Below, one piece after another: positions 36,360 to 49,100 of a stretch of DNA of 64,000 bases. The notes under the pieces are model-generated. The model saw only the letters and a list, made by a program, of their open reading frames with translations, was not told where the DNA came from and made no database searches. Source of the DNA: Psettodes erumei (Eukaryota > Chordata > Actinopteri > Pleuronectiformes > Psettodidae); the NCBI GenBank assembly GCA_016785225.1, contig JAFBJZ010000952.1, forward strand, positions 4,588,001 through 4,652,000. The letters run 5' to 3'. The stretch's first letter is position 1. Each line of letters begins with the position of its first letter. Made by a program: the position numbers and the translations under genes.

Positions 36360-36854
36360 GTGCGATTTATCAAAGAAGCCTTCTCAGTGGAATAACTCTG
36401 ACAAGCCTCACCACAGGCCTCGCTCGCGGCTTAAATGCTGGTGCACAGGATAAAAAAAATAACAATAGAGCTGACCTCTATCATCACAGCTTCATTGACA
36501 GAACTTAACCGTGCTGCTGGGCATCCATCCAAACTGTCGACAAGCCTACTTGGAAGCCACTGATGAAGAGTGATATTTATTAAGTGGGGGTCTCGACTGC
36601 GTGCTGTGGCGACGTCAGGTCTGTTGTCTGTGCGTGTAAAATACTGACTGCTACTGACAAACGGGGGGTTGCTGGGGCGCTGTAGTGGATCTTTCTCTGT
36701 TCTGAACTTGAACCTCAAAAGTTGTAATGTCGAAGCCCGGTGAATGCTTCAAATGATCTAAAAAGGCCCGTGTTGTCAGGGTAACACCATCTGTCACTGC
36801 CTTGAACTGCTGTAATGGTTACGGTCACATGATGGTTAAGTCTTTGGTTTAGGT
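36360..36854. other. noncoding stretch
   Basis: Small overlapping frames without domains. No repeat recognised. Confidence 0.5.
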
Positions 36855-36872
36855 AAAAAAAAAAAAAAAAAA
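36855..36872 (+). repeat. poly(A) run of 18
   Basis: A homopolymer run following ttggtttaggt. No SINE or retrogene body identified. Confidence 0.95.
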
Positions 36873-38352
36873 CTTGTTTGAGGTTTACATGAAACTTCAA
36901 GTTAAGATTGTTTTGTTAAACTGCTCTTCCTGAGGTTAAAAATCCACTGTCCACTCCAACCTCTTCTCTCAAGGCTTCAGCAGGGAACAGCTCGGAACAA
37001 ATTCGACGTGGCGTCTGACCATGTCAAAAGCTGCCGTCTGCATGTCCACGCCCGCTCTGAATGGTCAAAGGTAGGATGAAAGGCTCGGCATCAAAAGCCT
37101 CCTCGCCATCATCAATGGTTCCCTTTCTTCTCCAAAAACTCTACTCTTCTTGCATATCTTTGTTGTCCAGATGCTTTGAGTTGACAAATGGGGATAATGG
37201 CGCCCATTTTCTGACCGGGTCGCCGCACGGCCATTCACGGCACTGCACTCAGGCTGTGCACATGAAAAGTGAAAACTGTCATTTGAAGAATAAAAGAGGA
37301 AAGCTTGAGAGAAAAGTTCAAACCCTGCCTTGCTTTAACAGCCACAGACTGCATCAACTGGCAACAACAGCTGCGTGAAGTGGGATTGTTTGTCTGCAGC
37401 ACAGCGTTGCAAAATGGAATGTGGTGAGGACAGCCTCTTCAAACTGATCACAGAACAGTCTTTTTCTTTTTAACTTTTCTGACATGTATGCATCAGAAAA
37501 GTATGTGTCCTCTATGCATATCCCACTGGACCGTTTCTTGTTGTTTTAAAAATGGAGTGGACTTAGTCAAGCCTTGGAAAAATAACTTGCAAAATAAGTC
37601 TTAAAATCGCATTACTGATGATTCAGAAGTCTTTCAGAACAGGTCACAGGCATGCACCAGTCAGACACAACAATAATGTTAACATTGGGTCTGAGCAGTG
37701 TATATATTGTATATGAATGGCGGATACTTAATAATCATGTTTTATTTGCACAGTTTGGAGTAAATGTGATACAGCCATAAACAACAAGCTAGCATAGGAC
37801 CCTTCATTATCGAGAGATCAGTTATTACTGGACTGCACGGTTGTTACATTTACTATTGATTATTTTTATGTTTTTGTATTTAGAAATCTTTATGAATACA
37901 TGTTATCTTGTGGCATAAAAATCATGTGGTGCAATCATGCCGACCAACTGACGGACACGCTCACGGTCTCAGGACACACTGTTTTTCCAGCCTCAACCCT
38001 TTTATAGAGGGATCTCTATTTTCACGGCTCCCACCGTGTTCTTTATGGCCGCGGCGGGCAGCCATTTTTAACAAAACAATCACAATTTCAACGCCCACTG
38101 AACACAACTGGTGCCCGGCTGGTGAAGCTGGGGCGCCTCTTCTGGCCAAAATGAGAATCACCACAGCAGCCATTCATGCAGTTTTCACTAAACTGCATTA
38201 AAATCACTCACTCGCATCAAACTCTCTCTCTTACGTCAGTTGTGTTTGCACCATGTTGACTCGCAGTGCCTCAAACAATTTAGCATTAGTCCACCCCCAT
38301 CCGCCACCTGCCGGACGCCCCAGCAGCTGCCACAACCAGAAGGTTAATGATG
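36873..38352. other. AT-rich noncoding stretch
   Basis: No recognised gene or repeat. The segment 37660-37930 is AT-rich with few open frames. The 37061-37378 frame has no domain. Confidence 0.5.
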
Positions 38353-39276
38353 TCAGGACCCCTGCTGCAGCAGCAGCTTTGGAGGTTCTGTTGATTTGAA
38401 TATTATTTCTGTTGCAATTTCACAGCAGGACCATGTGAGGTACACAGCTGACCTTTCTGCACAGCCCGGGTGAGAGAAAGACATGGGAAATGATTTCTGT
38501 CGTGGGACAAGACGGCGTGGAGTTACATTTAACAAGGCAATGGAAAATAATGCATATAATCTTTTAACCAAAGTGAGGAGTCCTGCTTTTTTATCTTGAT
38601 AAGAACTAGATATCAAGGACATGACTGTGAAATGTTCATGAACAGGAAACACTCGAATCCACTTGAAGTGTGAATTGGTGCAGATGCAAGCTGATGTTTG
38701 GCTGTTTGCTGGTGCGTGCGGGAGCGTGAAGGGGAGCAGGATGCACCTACAGGGCACACTGTGTATCAACTGGTGACGTGAAGCTGGGTCAAACAGCACC
38801 TTCCAAATCCCTGTTTTAACAGGAGGGACACGGCCGGCCCCCGAGGACACGGCGAGTACACGAGCCCTGCGGACCGGCCGCGTCCAAACATTTCTCACTT
38901 CGTAAGCGTCCAAGCTAAATAACCCAGCGCCGAGCGATGCTGAATAATTGCATTCACCCGGCGTGAAGCCTGCCGGGCGAGCAGAACATTTATAAAAAGT
39001 CCAGCGGAGCGGCGACACATTTTTTGGAGCGCCGTGGCGAGTTCTAGTTATGTCGTTTGTTAGAGCAACGGGACGGGCCCGCTGTGCCGCACGGCTCTTC
39101 TTAATGCTGTGGGAGAGAGGAGTCGATGGCGCCGCCCAGCCCCCGTGACGGACGAGCACCTGGAGCCGGCGGGCGGTTTCAGATTTATACCAACGGACAC
39201 TGTCCAAGTTGTTCTTTAGTGCAGTCTGCCTGCTCGCTGGCAAGAGAAAGGCAAAGATATAAACCGCTAATTGCAT
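38353..39276 (-). other. longest open frame in the window (307 codons), unrecognised
   Basis: A minus-strand ATG-to-stop frame of 307 codons, by far the longest here. The deduced protein starts MQLAVYIFAFLLP, which looks like a short hydrophobic signal-like start, then becomes basic and mixed. I see no conserved domain, cysteine pattern or repeats. About 40% of it lies in a CpG-rich stretch (38821-39180), where stop codons are rarer, and that may explain its length. The protein-like start and length are mildly unusual for chance. There is no splice or promoter evidence, and I do not call it a gene. Confidence 0.1.
38821..39180. promoter_or_regulatory. CpG-island-like stretch
   Basis: I count 41 CpG in 360 bases, at or above the number expected from its base composition. 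The rest of the left half of the window is strongly CpG-depleted. Islands like this usually mark promoters or unmethylated enhancers. No annotated transcript start is recognisable. Confidence 0.55.
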
Positions 39277-39544
39277 AAGGCAGCTTTTGTACCGTGAGAC
39301 AGTGACGCTTAATCATAATTACAGACTCATAATATAAAGCACGGAGACTTTTCATCACTCCTAACCATTTCTACAAACACGTTTGTCTTCCGTTCCAGGC
39401 ATTAATTATTTCCATTAATTCTTGCACAATACGCCAATCTATGGGGAGGCTCTGAAAACGTGACGAGGTAGCGTCCTGTTGTTCTTCGTACGACCAGTGG
39501 ATCAAATGATCACGTGTAAAGGAGCCGCTCGCAGTGATCTGTGG
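39181..39544. other. noncoding stretch
   Basis: Contains attaattatttccattaattc near 39401-39422 (homeodomain-type words). Nothing recognised as a gene or repeat. Confidence 0.45.
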
Positions 39545-39840
39545 ATTGTTTCAGCCTTGTTTTCACCAGCCAGTAAACTCCGCCCTCATCGGCTTCTTCT
39601 CCGGCAGCGGCTAGCAGCTGATTCGAGCAACGAATCGCTAACGTAGAACAAGTCAGCTGTGCAACGATACCAGCTCAGCAGAGGGTTAGCTAGTGGCTCG
39701 CAGCTGAATACAGTGGAGAGCGAAACGGAGAATAAATATTGGATCGGCATTCTGCTCCGCGTCTGCTGGATGAGAATGGAGCAAACTTTTACCAAACTCT
39801 GTAAGGTGTTTTTAAGCCGCTGCCTCAAACATGAGTGAGC
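39545..39840 (+). repeat. suspected teleost interspersed repeat
   Basis: The words gtgcaacgataccagctcag, gagagcgaaacggagaa and tattggatcggcattc are similar to a gene-free fish repeat I have a partial memory of. No copy elsewhere in this window confirms it. It is noncoding apart from a short minus-strand frame. Confidence 0.35.
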
Positions 39841-40980
39841 TTTGAGCTGGTAAGAAGGAGAAGTGAAGTGTGGTCACACCCAACAAGTCTTGTTTAATTC
39901 ACACAAGGAAGTTATCTGCTGAGTAGACCTCCTGACAGCTTATTTGACCTCTGAACCCACACAGCTACGACAATAAAAGCGAGCCCTAAGCTAGGTTTGG
40001 GGAAGGTGTGAGTGAGGCCTGGCCTCAGATGCCTGCCTCATCACATTCAGTCTGGATGCAGCCTGAAGCTGGAAAATGCGAGATGCTTGAAACGAGCATG
40101 AGCATCATAGAAACTGCAAAAAGTGTATCCAATGTGACATTTGCTCTTTTTCAGACGAGACATCTGGCTTCGTCTGCTGCGTCTGGTAACAAAATTTGCC
40201 GTTTGCGATTCGGGCACACGCTCTGTAAAGGCACGCGTTCAAACACGCTGCAGATGGTGATAATGGCGGCGGGAAGACTTTGATGCCTGCTGCGCAAGAG
40301 CGAGCAAGAATCTGAATTCTTACTCCAGAGGGCCGAAGCGAACACACGGCTCTCCTTATTTAACCTCAACCACATCAGACCTGATAGGAGTGTTGCTATT
40401 ACATAGCTTATTGACATAAAAGGAGTCATTCTCCAAAATGACTCGTACAAAGTCTGTATGACGGATCTCTCTCCTGAATAAAGCACGAGAGGATTATTTT
40501 CTTATTTCTCTTCTACTCTGATTCACTCTCAAACTCCGTGCAGCAAAACAACGGCAGACAAAACGGCGGACGACAGCGCCGTTTTGCCAGCCAGGACTAA
40601 TTGCTCTGATAGCGCCGTGTGCCGGTACTGTGCGAAGAGCGTAATACGTCGGCCTTTTTTCGTCGCGTGCGAGATGTGGAAAGGCGTGAGTGCCGCGGCG
40701 CCCGGCAGCACGCGTAATTAGAAGGGAAGGTTTGGAGTCGCTCACGAGATAACAAGATATCGGCTCCCGTACGGCTGACACGTTTTCATGCCACACGGGG
40801 ATAAGATGTCATTAAGCTTTTCATCTGACAAAACAAGAACCCCACCCCACCCGCCCTCCCCCTCCAGGAAAATTAGGGCTGTAGAGAAACAGCAAAAGGT
40901 AGCGGGATCAGAAATCAGCGGTCCTCCGATGGCATCTCCCTCTCAAACTCATATCACTCGCTTTAAATTAGGTTTAATGC
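39841..40980. other. noncoding stretch, CpG-rich in part
   Basis: Overlapping open frames on both strands at 40008-40796 have no domains. CpG density is high at 40550-40720. No recognised gene. Confidence 0.45.
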
Positions 40981-41150
40981 CTTCAGCGCAAGCCAGCGCG
41001 AGCCCCCGTTTCTCTCGCCATGCCAGAGGAGAGGAGCTCGGAGCGGGCCGGATATTTACTGCTTTCATTTTGTTTCAAGACAGCGGCTTATTGCCTGTTG
41101 TGTTCCATTATTACCGCCTCCAACTGGGGCTAATTTATTTAGATTGAACG
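40981..41150. promoter_or_regulatory. candidate conserved noncoding element
   Basis: A repeat-free block mixing CpG-rich and AT-rich words, including ggctaatttatttagattg (41127-41145). Texture-based call only. Confidence 0.2.
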
Positions 41151-44100
41151 GCAGTGTTGTTTTGAGAGGGGGTGAAAAAAAACAAACATATTGTCTGAAT
41201 TTGGGGCGAGGAGCGAAATATTACAGAGACATATTACCACAGGACGCCACGCCGGCGCACCGTGCTCGCCAGTCTGGAAGTGGTTCGAAAAACCCGCGCG
41301 CTCGCCGGTATGAACCAGGTGACGCAAATGCAGGTGTGTGCTAAGATGTTATTTGTTATTTATTTTCCGACAGGTTATGTCACCAAGCGCATTTCAACTC
41401 AAATACATGGGGTTGAAATAACCACGGCGGGACTGGCGGGCAGACGCTCGCCACCCTTTGCCAGGTAACGCGAGATGAAATGCTGACGCCGCAAGCCACA
41501 AATTGACATTTACCCAGACTTTAGTAATAGTGAGCGGTGATGTGAAGGGTACATAGCGCACCGTTTGTAGCTAACGGACTTGATGGACCTAATGACACGG
41601 TACTTCCACTAAACACGCAACCGTCTCCCTGTGAGCCTGAAACTGTGACTGAGGTTTTAGCCACCGTTCACATCGATTGGACCGACCCCTGCCATCATGC
41701 AGCCTCGTAGGAAAAACTTCTGGAAAAGTCACCGGATGGATTTTCATGCTCTGAACGTCCCTCCTTCCCAGCCCAGCCCGCTCCGACCCCTGACCACGAA
41801 TCCCCACATGTCACTGGGTAAACTAACAGCTTTCAGAGTGTGACCGGAGATCCAAGCACACACGCACACACACGCAGTCACACACGCTCTACACTCTCTC
41901 ACCTCATAGCATTTCAGCTTCTCTCGCTCAGCTAGCTCCAATAAGTAAACGGCGGCCGCGCCTGCTCCCATTCAGCCTCTTTTTCCCCCCGACCTGCCCA
42001 AACTAAACGCCGACACATTCTGTGATGCAGCCTGGCGCAGCATTACAACAACACGTAGACAGAGGGCGCTGGAGAGTGCTGTTGTTTCTGAGCACGTTCT
42101 AAAAACATCAAAAGCCAGTGCTTTGACTCCGGCTGTTTTCACGGACCCGCTCATTTGCATTGAAATGTACAAACGGTGGCCGCACAATGATGCGTTCCCC
42201 TGCTAGCCCTCAGAGCAAGTGGTTTGCAGACGTCCTGGTCCATGTCCGTGTCAGATTTCCAGCCGGGCTGCGACACCGCAGCGTTCCCAGTCCACTGTCG
42301 GACTGAGATCCGAAGACGGGTGGGCGTGCTTCCGCGGCCTTCCCAGTCTTGTGTTTGCGGGGCCCGCTTCAGATGATGTGCGCTTTATGACACGGGCGCA
42401 TTATCATGATGGACGCAGCCATTAGGAGACGAGTTGACTGCGGCCATGGTGGGACGCACATGGTCACATGGTCATGGTCCTAGCGACGCTCGCGCAGTAC
42501 GCGCCTGAACTCTTGACACGAGATATGATGGTTCCGCAGATTTATGAACGCTGTGTTCTGACCCTGCCATCTGCTTGACGCGACAGAACTTCGGATTCAT
42601 CGGAACGGGCGGCGGTTCCCGGCGCGTCTCCTGCACGTGGTGATGTTGGCACCCGCAGCTGCTGCTGATTCTTTTGGCACGGTTCTCTGTGAGACTGTTG
42701 TGCGTGAAACTGGACACACTCACACCACCAGCCATCACGGTGGGGTAAACCTGGACTGCATTTGTCTTTGATTTAGCTTTTACTGACGCTCCTCACCATC
42801 TCCACATGCTTCTGTGAACGGAGATGCTGCCACGTGACTGGCTGAAAGGAAATATCTATTAAAATTCTTACATTTTAGATTTCCGGCCTGCCAGATATGA
42901 TGACTGTGGCAACACCCCTGCAGGTTAACACTGCAGCTCGTGTCTCTGCAACACACATCTTGTACTGTTGTCGTTTTAATAAAGAAGCGAGTCAATAACA
43001 ATCACAATAATCTGGTTTCGTGATGCAAACGGCACAGGGGATTCAGGCCGTCATCTACCGGGCTGCCGCAGAAATCTGCTGATGAATGAAGTGATCCCTC
43101 GTCGCGTCCGGTCCGCGTCGTCACAGTTCGCAATGAATCTCGACAAAAGGCGACCAACGCGCTGCTTTTCCTGTGGCCGCCTCACGAACAAAAGGTGCGT
43201 GCGCGCCACAGCAGGATGTGCTCGGTCTGCACTCACAGTCACCTCCTCTCTGTCGCGACTGTGTCCGGTAGCAAGGGTGGCATCAGCGAGATCAAATCAA
43301 AGACAGTAATGCTGGATTGGAGGCATCCCTCCCTGATGCAGATCTGAGTAGAGCGTTGACGTAGGGGTCTGATTTAGCGCAGAGGCTCATAACTTACTGT
43401 ATGCAGCATTTCTCTCATAATAAAACGCCCCATGTTTTATTGAGGTCATAACTGGCATTCTGAATGGAGCCGTCTGTAAAATTAACCTTTTGGGCCGAAA
43501 AACAAAATCTTCCCCATTCAAAATGCAATGCTGGGAATGAACGGATCCCTTAAGGACGCATGATTTCCAGATAAGCCTTTCAAATGTGTAGCAGAGGTCA
43601 TAATCAGAGCGTTATTGCTTTTGAACGCACCCGTCAACAAACTGAAGCTTGCTGGAGAGCAGAAAAGGAAACAAACACAAATCCAATACCAGCAGTTGAT
43701 AGGGAGTTCAGGGTCACTGATGATTTTACCCTGTAAGTACACTTTCTGCTTGGCCGCAGAGAGCCACAGCGTTCAGCTGAATGCGTTACAGGCCCGCTGA
43801 TTGGTCAAAGTCTGGATCGTTTTGCTCAGGTGAAAAGCGGCCGCCGGCTGCAGCGATCAAACGCACAACACAAAAGTGTGCTCCAGCAACACTGGCAGGC
43901 ATCAAACCAAGCGGAGTTTAGGCTTAGCTCCTCCTGTCAAGAGTCCTGTGTTTTCATTGGATTACTTCAAGTCCTTCGCTGTCGGCGAGGCGCACCGAAC
44001 TGTCAGTGCCGGTGAACTTCTGCGTTTTCTGCTTTGTCTACCTCCGGTTAAACAACAAACCGGGACTTTTCGTATCTCCTGCTCTCTTCTCGAGTCCGTA

Positions 44101-44362
44101 GCGGCCCGTGTCTAAACATAGGGGAGAGCACATGAAAATAATCCCTCCAACCCAGCGGCAGCGGCAGTGGCACACGCTGTGCGGGAAGGGATTATCGATT
44201 CCATGTGATGAATGCGTAATGGTGGGAAAGCGTCTCAATCCCAAACAAAACTCTTCTTCCTCTCTGCAGTGAGTAAACAGATTTGACAGGAAGTACAGTA
44301 GTGTGTTACTCTCACAGAAGATTCAGACACAATGAAGCTCTGCTAATGGCACTCCTGATAAT
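41151..44362. other. CpG-rich noncoding stretch
   Basis: An imperfect CA-rich run lies at about 41858-41888. CpG is frequent at 41240-41320 and 42540-42660. Short open frames on both strands (for example 42472-42738, 43876-44115) show no domain. A CTCF-like core lies at 42057-42072. No recognised gene. Confidence 0.5.
42057..42072 (+). promoter_or_regulatory. CTCF-core-like site
   Basis: AGACAGAGGGCGCTGG contains the AGAGGGCGCT core of the CTCF consensus. The upstream CCA part is not matched. It has the same orientation as the weaker site at 31271. Motif match only. Confidence 0.25.
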
Positions 44363-44754
44363 AGAGGTGTAAACAATCAAAGTGTCCATATATCATGGGA
44401 TTTTATTTTGTGATCCTGCATCGATTTTCAAAAACACAATATCGATTTTTAATGACAGGCAGGTGTTATTCCTTTTTGTCAGATCAACAAAAAAAATTAT
44501 ATATACTTATTATTTATTTATTAATATACTTTATTAAATTAAATAATAATAAACAGTTATAATTATTTCATTTAATTCAACTTTTTTGGTTGCCACATGG
44601 TTGTGCCTCCGTTATAATACAATAAATTTTCTACAGTGACATTTAAGAAATGTAATCTATGATGTTGCAAATAGAATCGCATTATATCGTAATATATTGA
44701 ATCGTAACCCCTGCATCAGGATACATATCGTATCAGATTCAGTACACGGCCCCA
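44363..44754. mobile_element. hAT-like non-autonomous DNA transposon (relic)
   Basis: The left part (agaggtgtaaacaatcaa, then catcgattttc and aatatcgattttt) and the right part (atcgcattatatcgtaat, aatcgtaacccctgcatc, atacatatcgtatc) match a widespread fish element. Its ends are rich in ATCGAT/TATCGA words and it has an AT-rich middle. There is no transposase. The inverted end similarity is blurred by mutation. hAT is the likely superfamily from memory. Confidence 0.6.
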
Positions 44755-45889
44755 CTCTTTAAGTCAAATCTTCCACACCATTGGAGCCCCAACAAACGGC
44801 CGAAATAAGTGCGTTGATCAGTTTTTAATGTGGTGTTATGATGAGTCGCAACACGCACAGTTGTAAAAGTCCTAAATAATGCTCATTCATCACAATTAAA
44901 TCTGCCATTAGTGTTTTTACTGAAAGGAATCAGGCTCTTTGTTATGCTCGGAAGAGTCACATGACTTTCCTGGAGAAATACGCTGTTCAGTGAGATGATT
45001 GGACTATTTTTGATTCACTCTCAAGCCTGATGAGCCTGGGTACAAGATAAAGTCATTTGTGCGGTTTGTGGGGCGGTCTCAATCCCCTAAAGAGACCAAC
45101 GCCATGTGTGCCACAGCAAAGTGACTGCATCTGATGCCTTGTGACAAGAGCAACACATGGTCGTTTTATCCCAAATTGGTCCTCTATCCGACTTCGGGGC
45201 ACGCCCGCGGCCAGGCCGACCTCTAAAAGCCACAACGCACACTTTGAACTTGTTCGAGGCCATTTCAGATCCCGCTACACGTGTTGAGCGGCGTGCGAAA
45301 ATTTCTCCGGGAGTGCATGTTTTCCTGATGGTTGGAGTGGTGCGCGGGGGCGGCCGGGGCGTCACTACTTGTTTTTTCCCCCGTTTTCTACGTCTCTGAG
45401 GACCGCCACAGTGTCGCACGCTGTCCCTAATTAAGGCGTAAGAGCATGCCGGGTCGATGTTTTGCGAGAGAGCGATGCAGTTTCTCTTTTTAACCTTTAA
45501 CACCCTGCTTCACATTCACACGGCTCCACGCGTCTACACCTCCCATCCTCCTGGTAAGCGAGGCGCAGACTTACTATGAATGAGCAGCCAGTGAGGGGAG
45601 TGCTCCAGGAACGCCTCGCTTCTTTTCCCGGGGCGGTAAAGTGCATCGCAAACACCTCCGTGAGAGCTGTCAGGCCGAGTTGTTTGTGTCACTCCCTTCT
45701 CCCCATCTACATTTTTACAGCCGGGCCAAGGAATCAAACCTGTGATCTCACAGCTGCAGCCGTAACCTCTGGAACATTTATATGACCCACGGGTGCAATA
45801 AGTAGAGTATGTGCACATCGTCCGCATCCTGCGCCTCGGCCCAGTTACGGAGCACCGCCCCGATGAACTTGTGGACACTTCCATTTCCA
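44755..45889. other. noncoding stretch, CpG-rich at 45180-45370
   Basis: Overlapping open frames on both strands (45087-45503 minus, 45157-45399 plus) lack domains. A degenerate tRNA-like B-box word appears near 45731-45745. Nothing recognised as a gene. Confidence 0.45.
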
Positions 45890-46130
45890 TATATGACTTA
45901 TTAATGAAATGAAGAACCACAGCAGTGATGTCACAGAGAACAATAACACTAAATGAAAGAAGAGTAGCGGAGAAAGGAAGCAATATTGTACAAGCTCTAG
46001 GCCTCGGGCACTTAATACTGCTAGGCGAATTCGGTTGCCAGGGCAACGGAGCATCCAGCATTGGCAAGAGCTGGAATACATTTTTTATGAGATTGTATAA
46101 AATAGGGAAGAGGAGGTGAACGGAGGATTG
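45890..46130. promoter_or_regulatory. candidate enhancer-like block containing an RFX palindrome
   Basis: A repeat-free block with a near-perfect RFX site (46034-46047), tatgacttattaatgaaatg, and gcacttaatactgc. The minus-strand frame 45534-46277 (247 codons) passes through it but has no domain and mixed low-complexity composition, so I do not call it coding. Confidence 0.3.
46034..46047. promoter_or_regulatory. RFX/X-box palindrome
   Basis: GTTGCCAGGGCAAC is two perfect inverted half-sites (GTTGCC and GGCAAC) with a 2-base spacer, the classic RFX dimer site seen in ciliary and neural gene regulatory DNA. Binding is inferred from the motif. Confidence 0.5.
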
Positions 46131-49100
46131 CGGTGTCACATGCGTAACTGCAGGGACAGTAACGACAAGTGCAGGTGGGCGCGACGCCCCACCCCACGAC
46201 CACCTCCCATCTCGCCTCACTCTGGATGGTCGCTTTGGCCGTGCATTACTGTTCCCAATAATAACAGGATCCAGCAAAATACACAGCCCAAAGGCAAAGT
46301 AAGCAGGAGGTAGTCGTAGAAAATCCCCTGTGTTCGTAGCGGGTGGAAATAAAATCTAATTGGCTGTTACGTTGCGTTTGTCTGATATCCTAATTGGTAA
46401 GCATGTTGGAAGCGTAAAGAGAATGGCTCCTGTGTTGACACGTGGAGTGCTCTTAAAGGTGCGCTACACTACAATTATTCCCAGGCAAGTTTTTTTTTTT
46501 TATCTCCCACCACGCTGCATGTCTCGAAGTAATTTCCTGGCTTCAGTAGCGGATCAAAAGCCTCGGTTGGCTTCAAGTCAAATCGCTCTCAGTTCGCTGG
46601 CCATCAAATTGTTTGCATCGACAGCGACGATGATGTCTGATAATAATGGTTGTAAATGCGGGCGACGTTTCAACATCAAAGACAGCCTCTCCAGCCTTCA
46701 GACACACTTCAGACAAAAACTGCAGGCCCGGCTTTGCTTCCAGCCTATCACGTTACATGTTTCCAGGCGCCTCTGTTCCGTCCAGGAGCTGGAGACGGCC
46801 TGTCAGACGACGTCTGGGTCCGTCGCTAAATGTTTTTAGGTTCGCCGCGCACGAGTCACTGGCATGACTACCCCCCCGCCCTCCGAAAGCCCCATTGCTC
46901 AGTGGAAGCTCTACTCCGCTGCTGGATGATCGGAGGATCCATTTCCGGCTCGCATCCGACTCGGATCACCTCCAGCGCTGGAAGCTCTGAGCCAACGCGA
47001 TGCAACGGGGACCTGAAGATGCGTCCCAGAGGCCGAGATAAAGCCGCTAATCCGTCCGCTCACAGAACAAAGTGAAATAGCTACTTGATGCCAAAAGGAT
47101 AAATATTGTGTATTGGGAGTGAGTGATCTCCAGTACTTGAGGCTTTCTGAAGCCATATGGTGTTCCACAGCGCCCGTCCTTCACTTTCACAATTCGAGAT
47201 GAGGCTCCCCTGTGTCTACTTCTGCTCTCTGGACGGATGGTGGCCCCTCTGAGTACCTCGTCCCACTAATTACACCCACCTCTCCATCGCTGCCCTCCGT
47301 CCTTCCCTGTCCAGCCTTTTTTTTCCTCCTGCCCTGATTTCTTGTCCCCAAGGCGATGGTCATGACATAGCCACTGCACTGCATAATGAATTTTCTTCTC
47401 TTTGCAATGTTCTTTCCTTCCCCTTCTTTACAGCCGCTCCCGCGGGGATTCCCACTGGCCGTCAAGCTAAATACATTCAGAATTATTTGGTGAAACTCCC
47501 TTTCTTCCAAATTCCAGCTTCTTGTCCCTCTATCTGCAACCCACAAAAACACGGGCACCGTGATCCTCTGACACTTTTACTAATCCTGTTTTACGTTGAC
47601 ACCTTTGTGGTGAGACCCTCTAAGGTCACTTTCTCACCTCAACCTTGTTTAAAGTAGAAGTAGTATGGAGTAGAGTTCACATTCCTGCAGAAATCATTTG
47701 TTTTTTGCTCCTCTGTGATGGCAGCTGTGCTCATACTTGGCGGTGAAACTCAAACACAAAGCAGTTTTCGCAAGGAGCAGTGACATTTGGATTTCTGCAG
47801 CCGCGCTGACTTCATGTCGCACCATGTTGGACGACAGCGAACGCTGCGCCAGGTAAATGGTGCAGTTTGCTCCTGGCCTCCATTATCAACACTGGACAGT
47901 GGAAAGCAAATACCTGCTAAATACAAAGTGGATCCCGGTGCACTCGGGGTCCAGCAGGATAAACTGTTGGCTGCATTTGTCAGAGCCTTGGTAACACACC
48001 AGGAAATGTGGACAACACCATGTTGACAACCTGACTTCTACCTGTAAACAACACAAGATCAGTGGATATTTCAAATCCAGTTGTAACAAGTCATGAAGAT
48101 ATAAAGAGTTTTCACTTGTATAACTTTTTTAGGTTAATGTGAAGGGCTAAAAAAAAGCTTGTGAGGTTCTGGTATACTGAACCAGTTTGTGCTAATAGAT
48201 TTTGGCAGATGCAGCGAGGTGCCCGGGGGAGAACAGAACATCAGACAAATGATATATCAGACCTGAGAGAGATAAGTGTTGGAAAACTTTTTTAAAGAGT
48301 TCAAATTCCCTGACATATTGCTCACTCCCTGGCCTTGCAACCGTTTGAAAACAACATCCATCTTCCACCAGGCTAAGACATACAGTATGTCAAATCATAG
48401 TGATGAACATACATTTGCAGGCCCGCTGCAGAGCATTATGGAGGAATTTAAGTCAAGGCTGTGACTGAAGAGCAGTGGAGAGGTTTACAACACGACCCCT
48501 CTGTTGCTGGCGGACGGGAAGTGGGAACAAGGAAGCCTGTTCACGAAGAGCATCAGTTTCAGCGGTTGATGTCATTCATTGATGATGTCTTTGATGACAA
48601 AAACTAAACGGCGCTGGAACGTATGACAGTGTTAGTCCACGATAATATCTGGAAAAAGTAGGCTGGTAATGTGAAAGGTGGGAAAAGTACTGGGTGAGCG
48701 GTGAAACTGGATCCTCAGGCACCTCTCTTTTTTTAAGGTGTTCAATTAGAGGCCTAACCAAAATCCAGCAGCTTGCATTTTGGCAGCGATGGCTAACATT
48801 GTCCATTCTTGTGAGGAAAAAGAGATTCATGCACTAAATGTATCTACAGCTCCATGAAAAATCTGACAAGAAGCAGCAGCATCTACATCCTTCCTCTATA
48901 TTATTGACTTAATTTAGATGAGGAGACAAAAGAGCATCATGAGGTGCCAAAACGAACGCCAGCTATAAAACGCAAAGCTTGTTCGCATCTTTTTTCTATC
49001 CACAGAATCCACATGAAAGCTTGATGTTTTGAAGCACAGTGTATTGTGGAGAGGACGTCCACATCTCCAAGGCTCTGAGTTTGAGCAGCGCAGCCGTGGA

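Noticed and set aside
45725..45765. Word ggaatcaaacctgtgatc, resembling a reverse-complement tRNA B box or SINE
   Set aside because: No A box, acceptor stem or SINE tail could be found. The similarity is too short.
45534..46277. 247-codon minus-strand open frame
   Set aside because: No domain, composition shifts along its length, and it overlaps an enhancer-like block and other frames. I treated it as a chance frame.
46360..46839. 159-codon plus-strand open frame
   Set aside because: No recognisable domain or splice signals. It includes a T-run-encoded FFF stretch typical of noncoding sequence.
48276..48464. Frame ending EEFKSRL, possibly an eroded transposase
   Set aside because: I could not match it to any transposase motif, and the flanks show no element ends.
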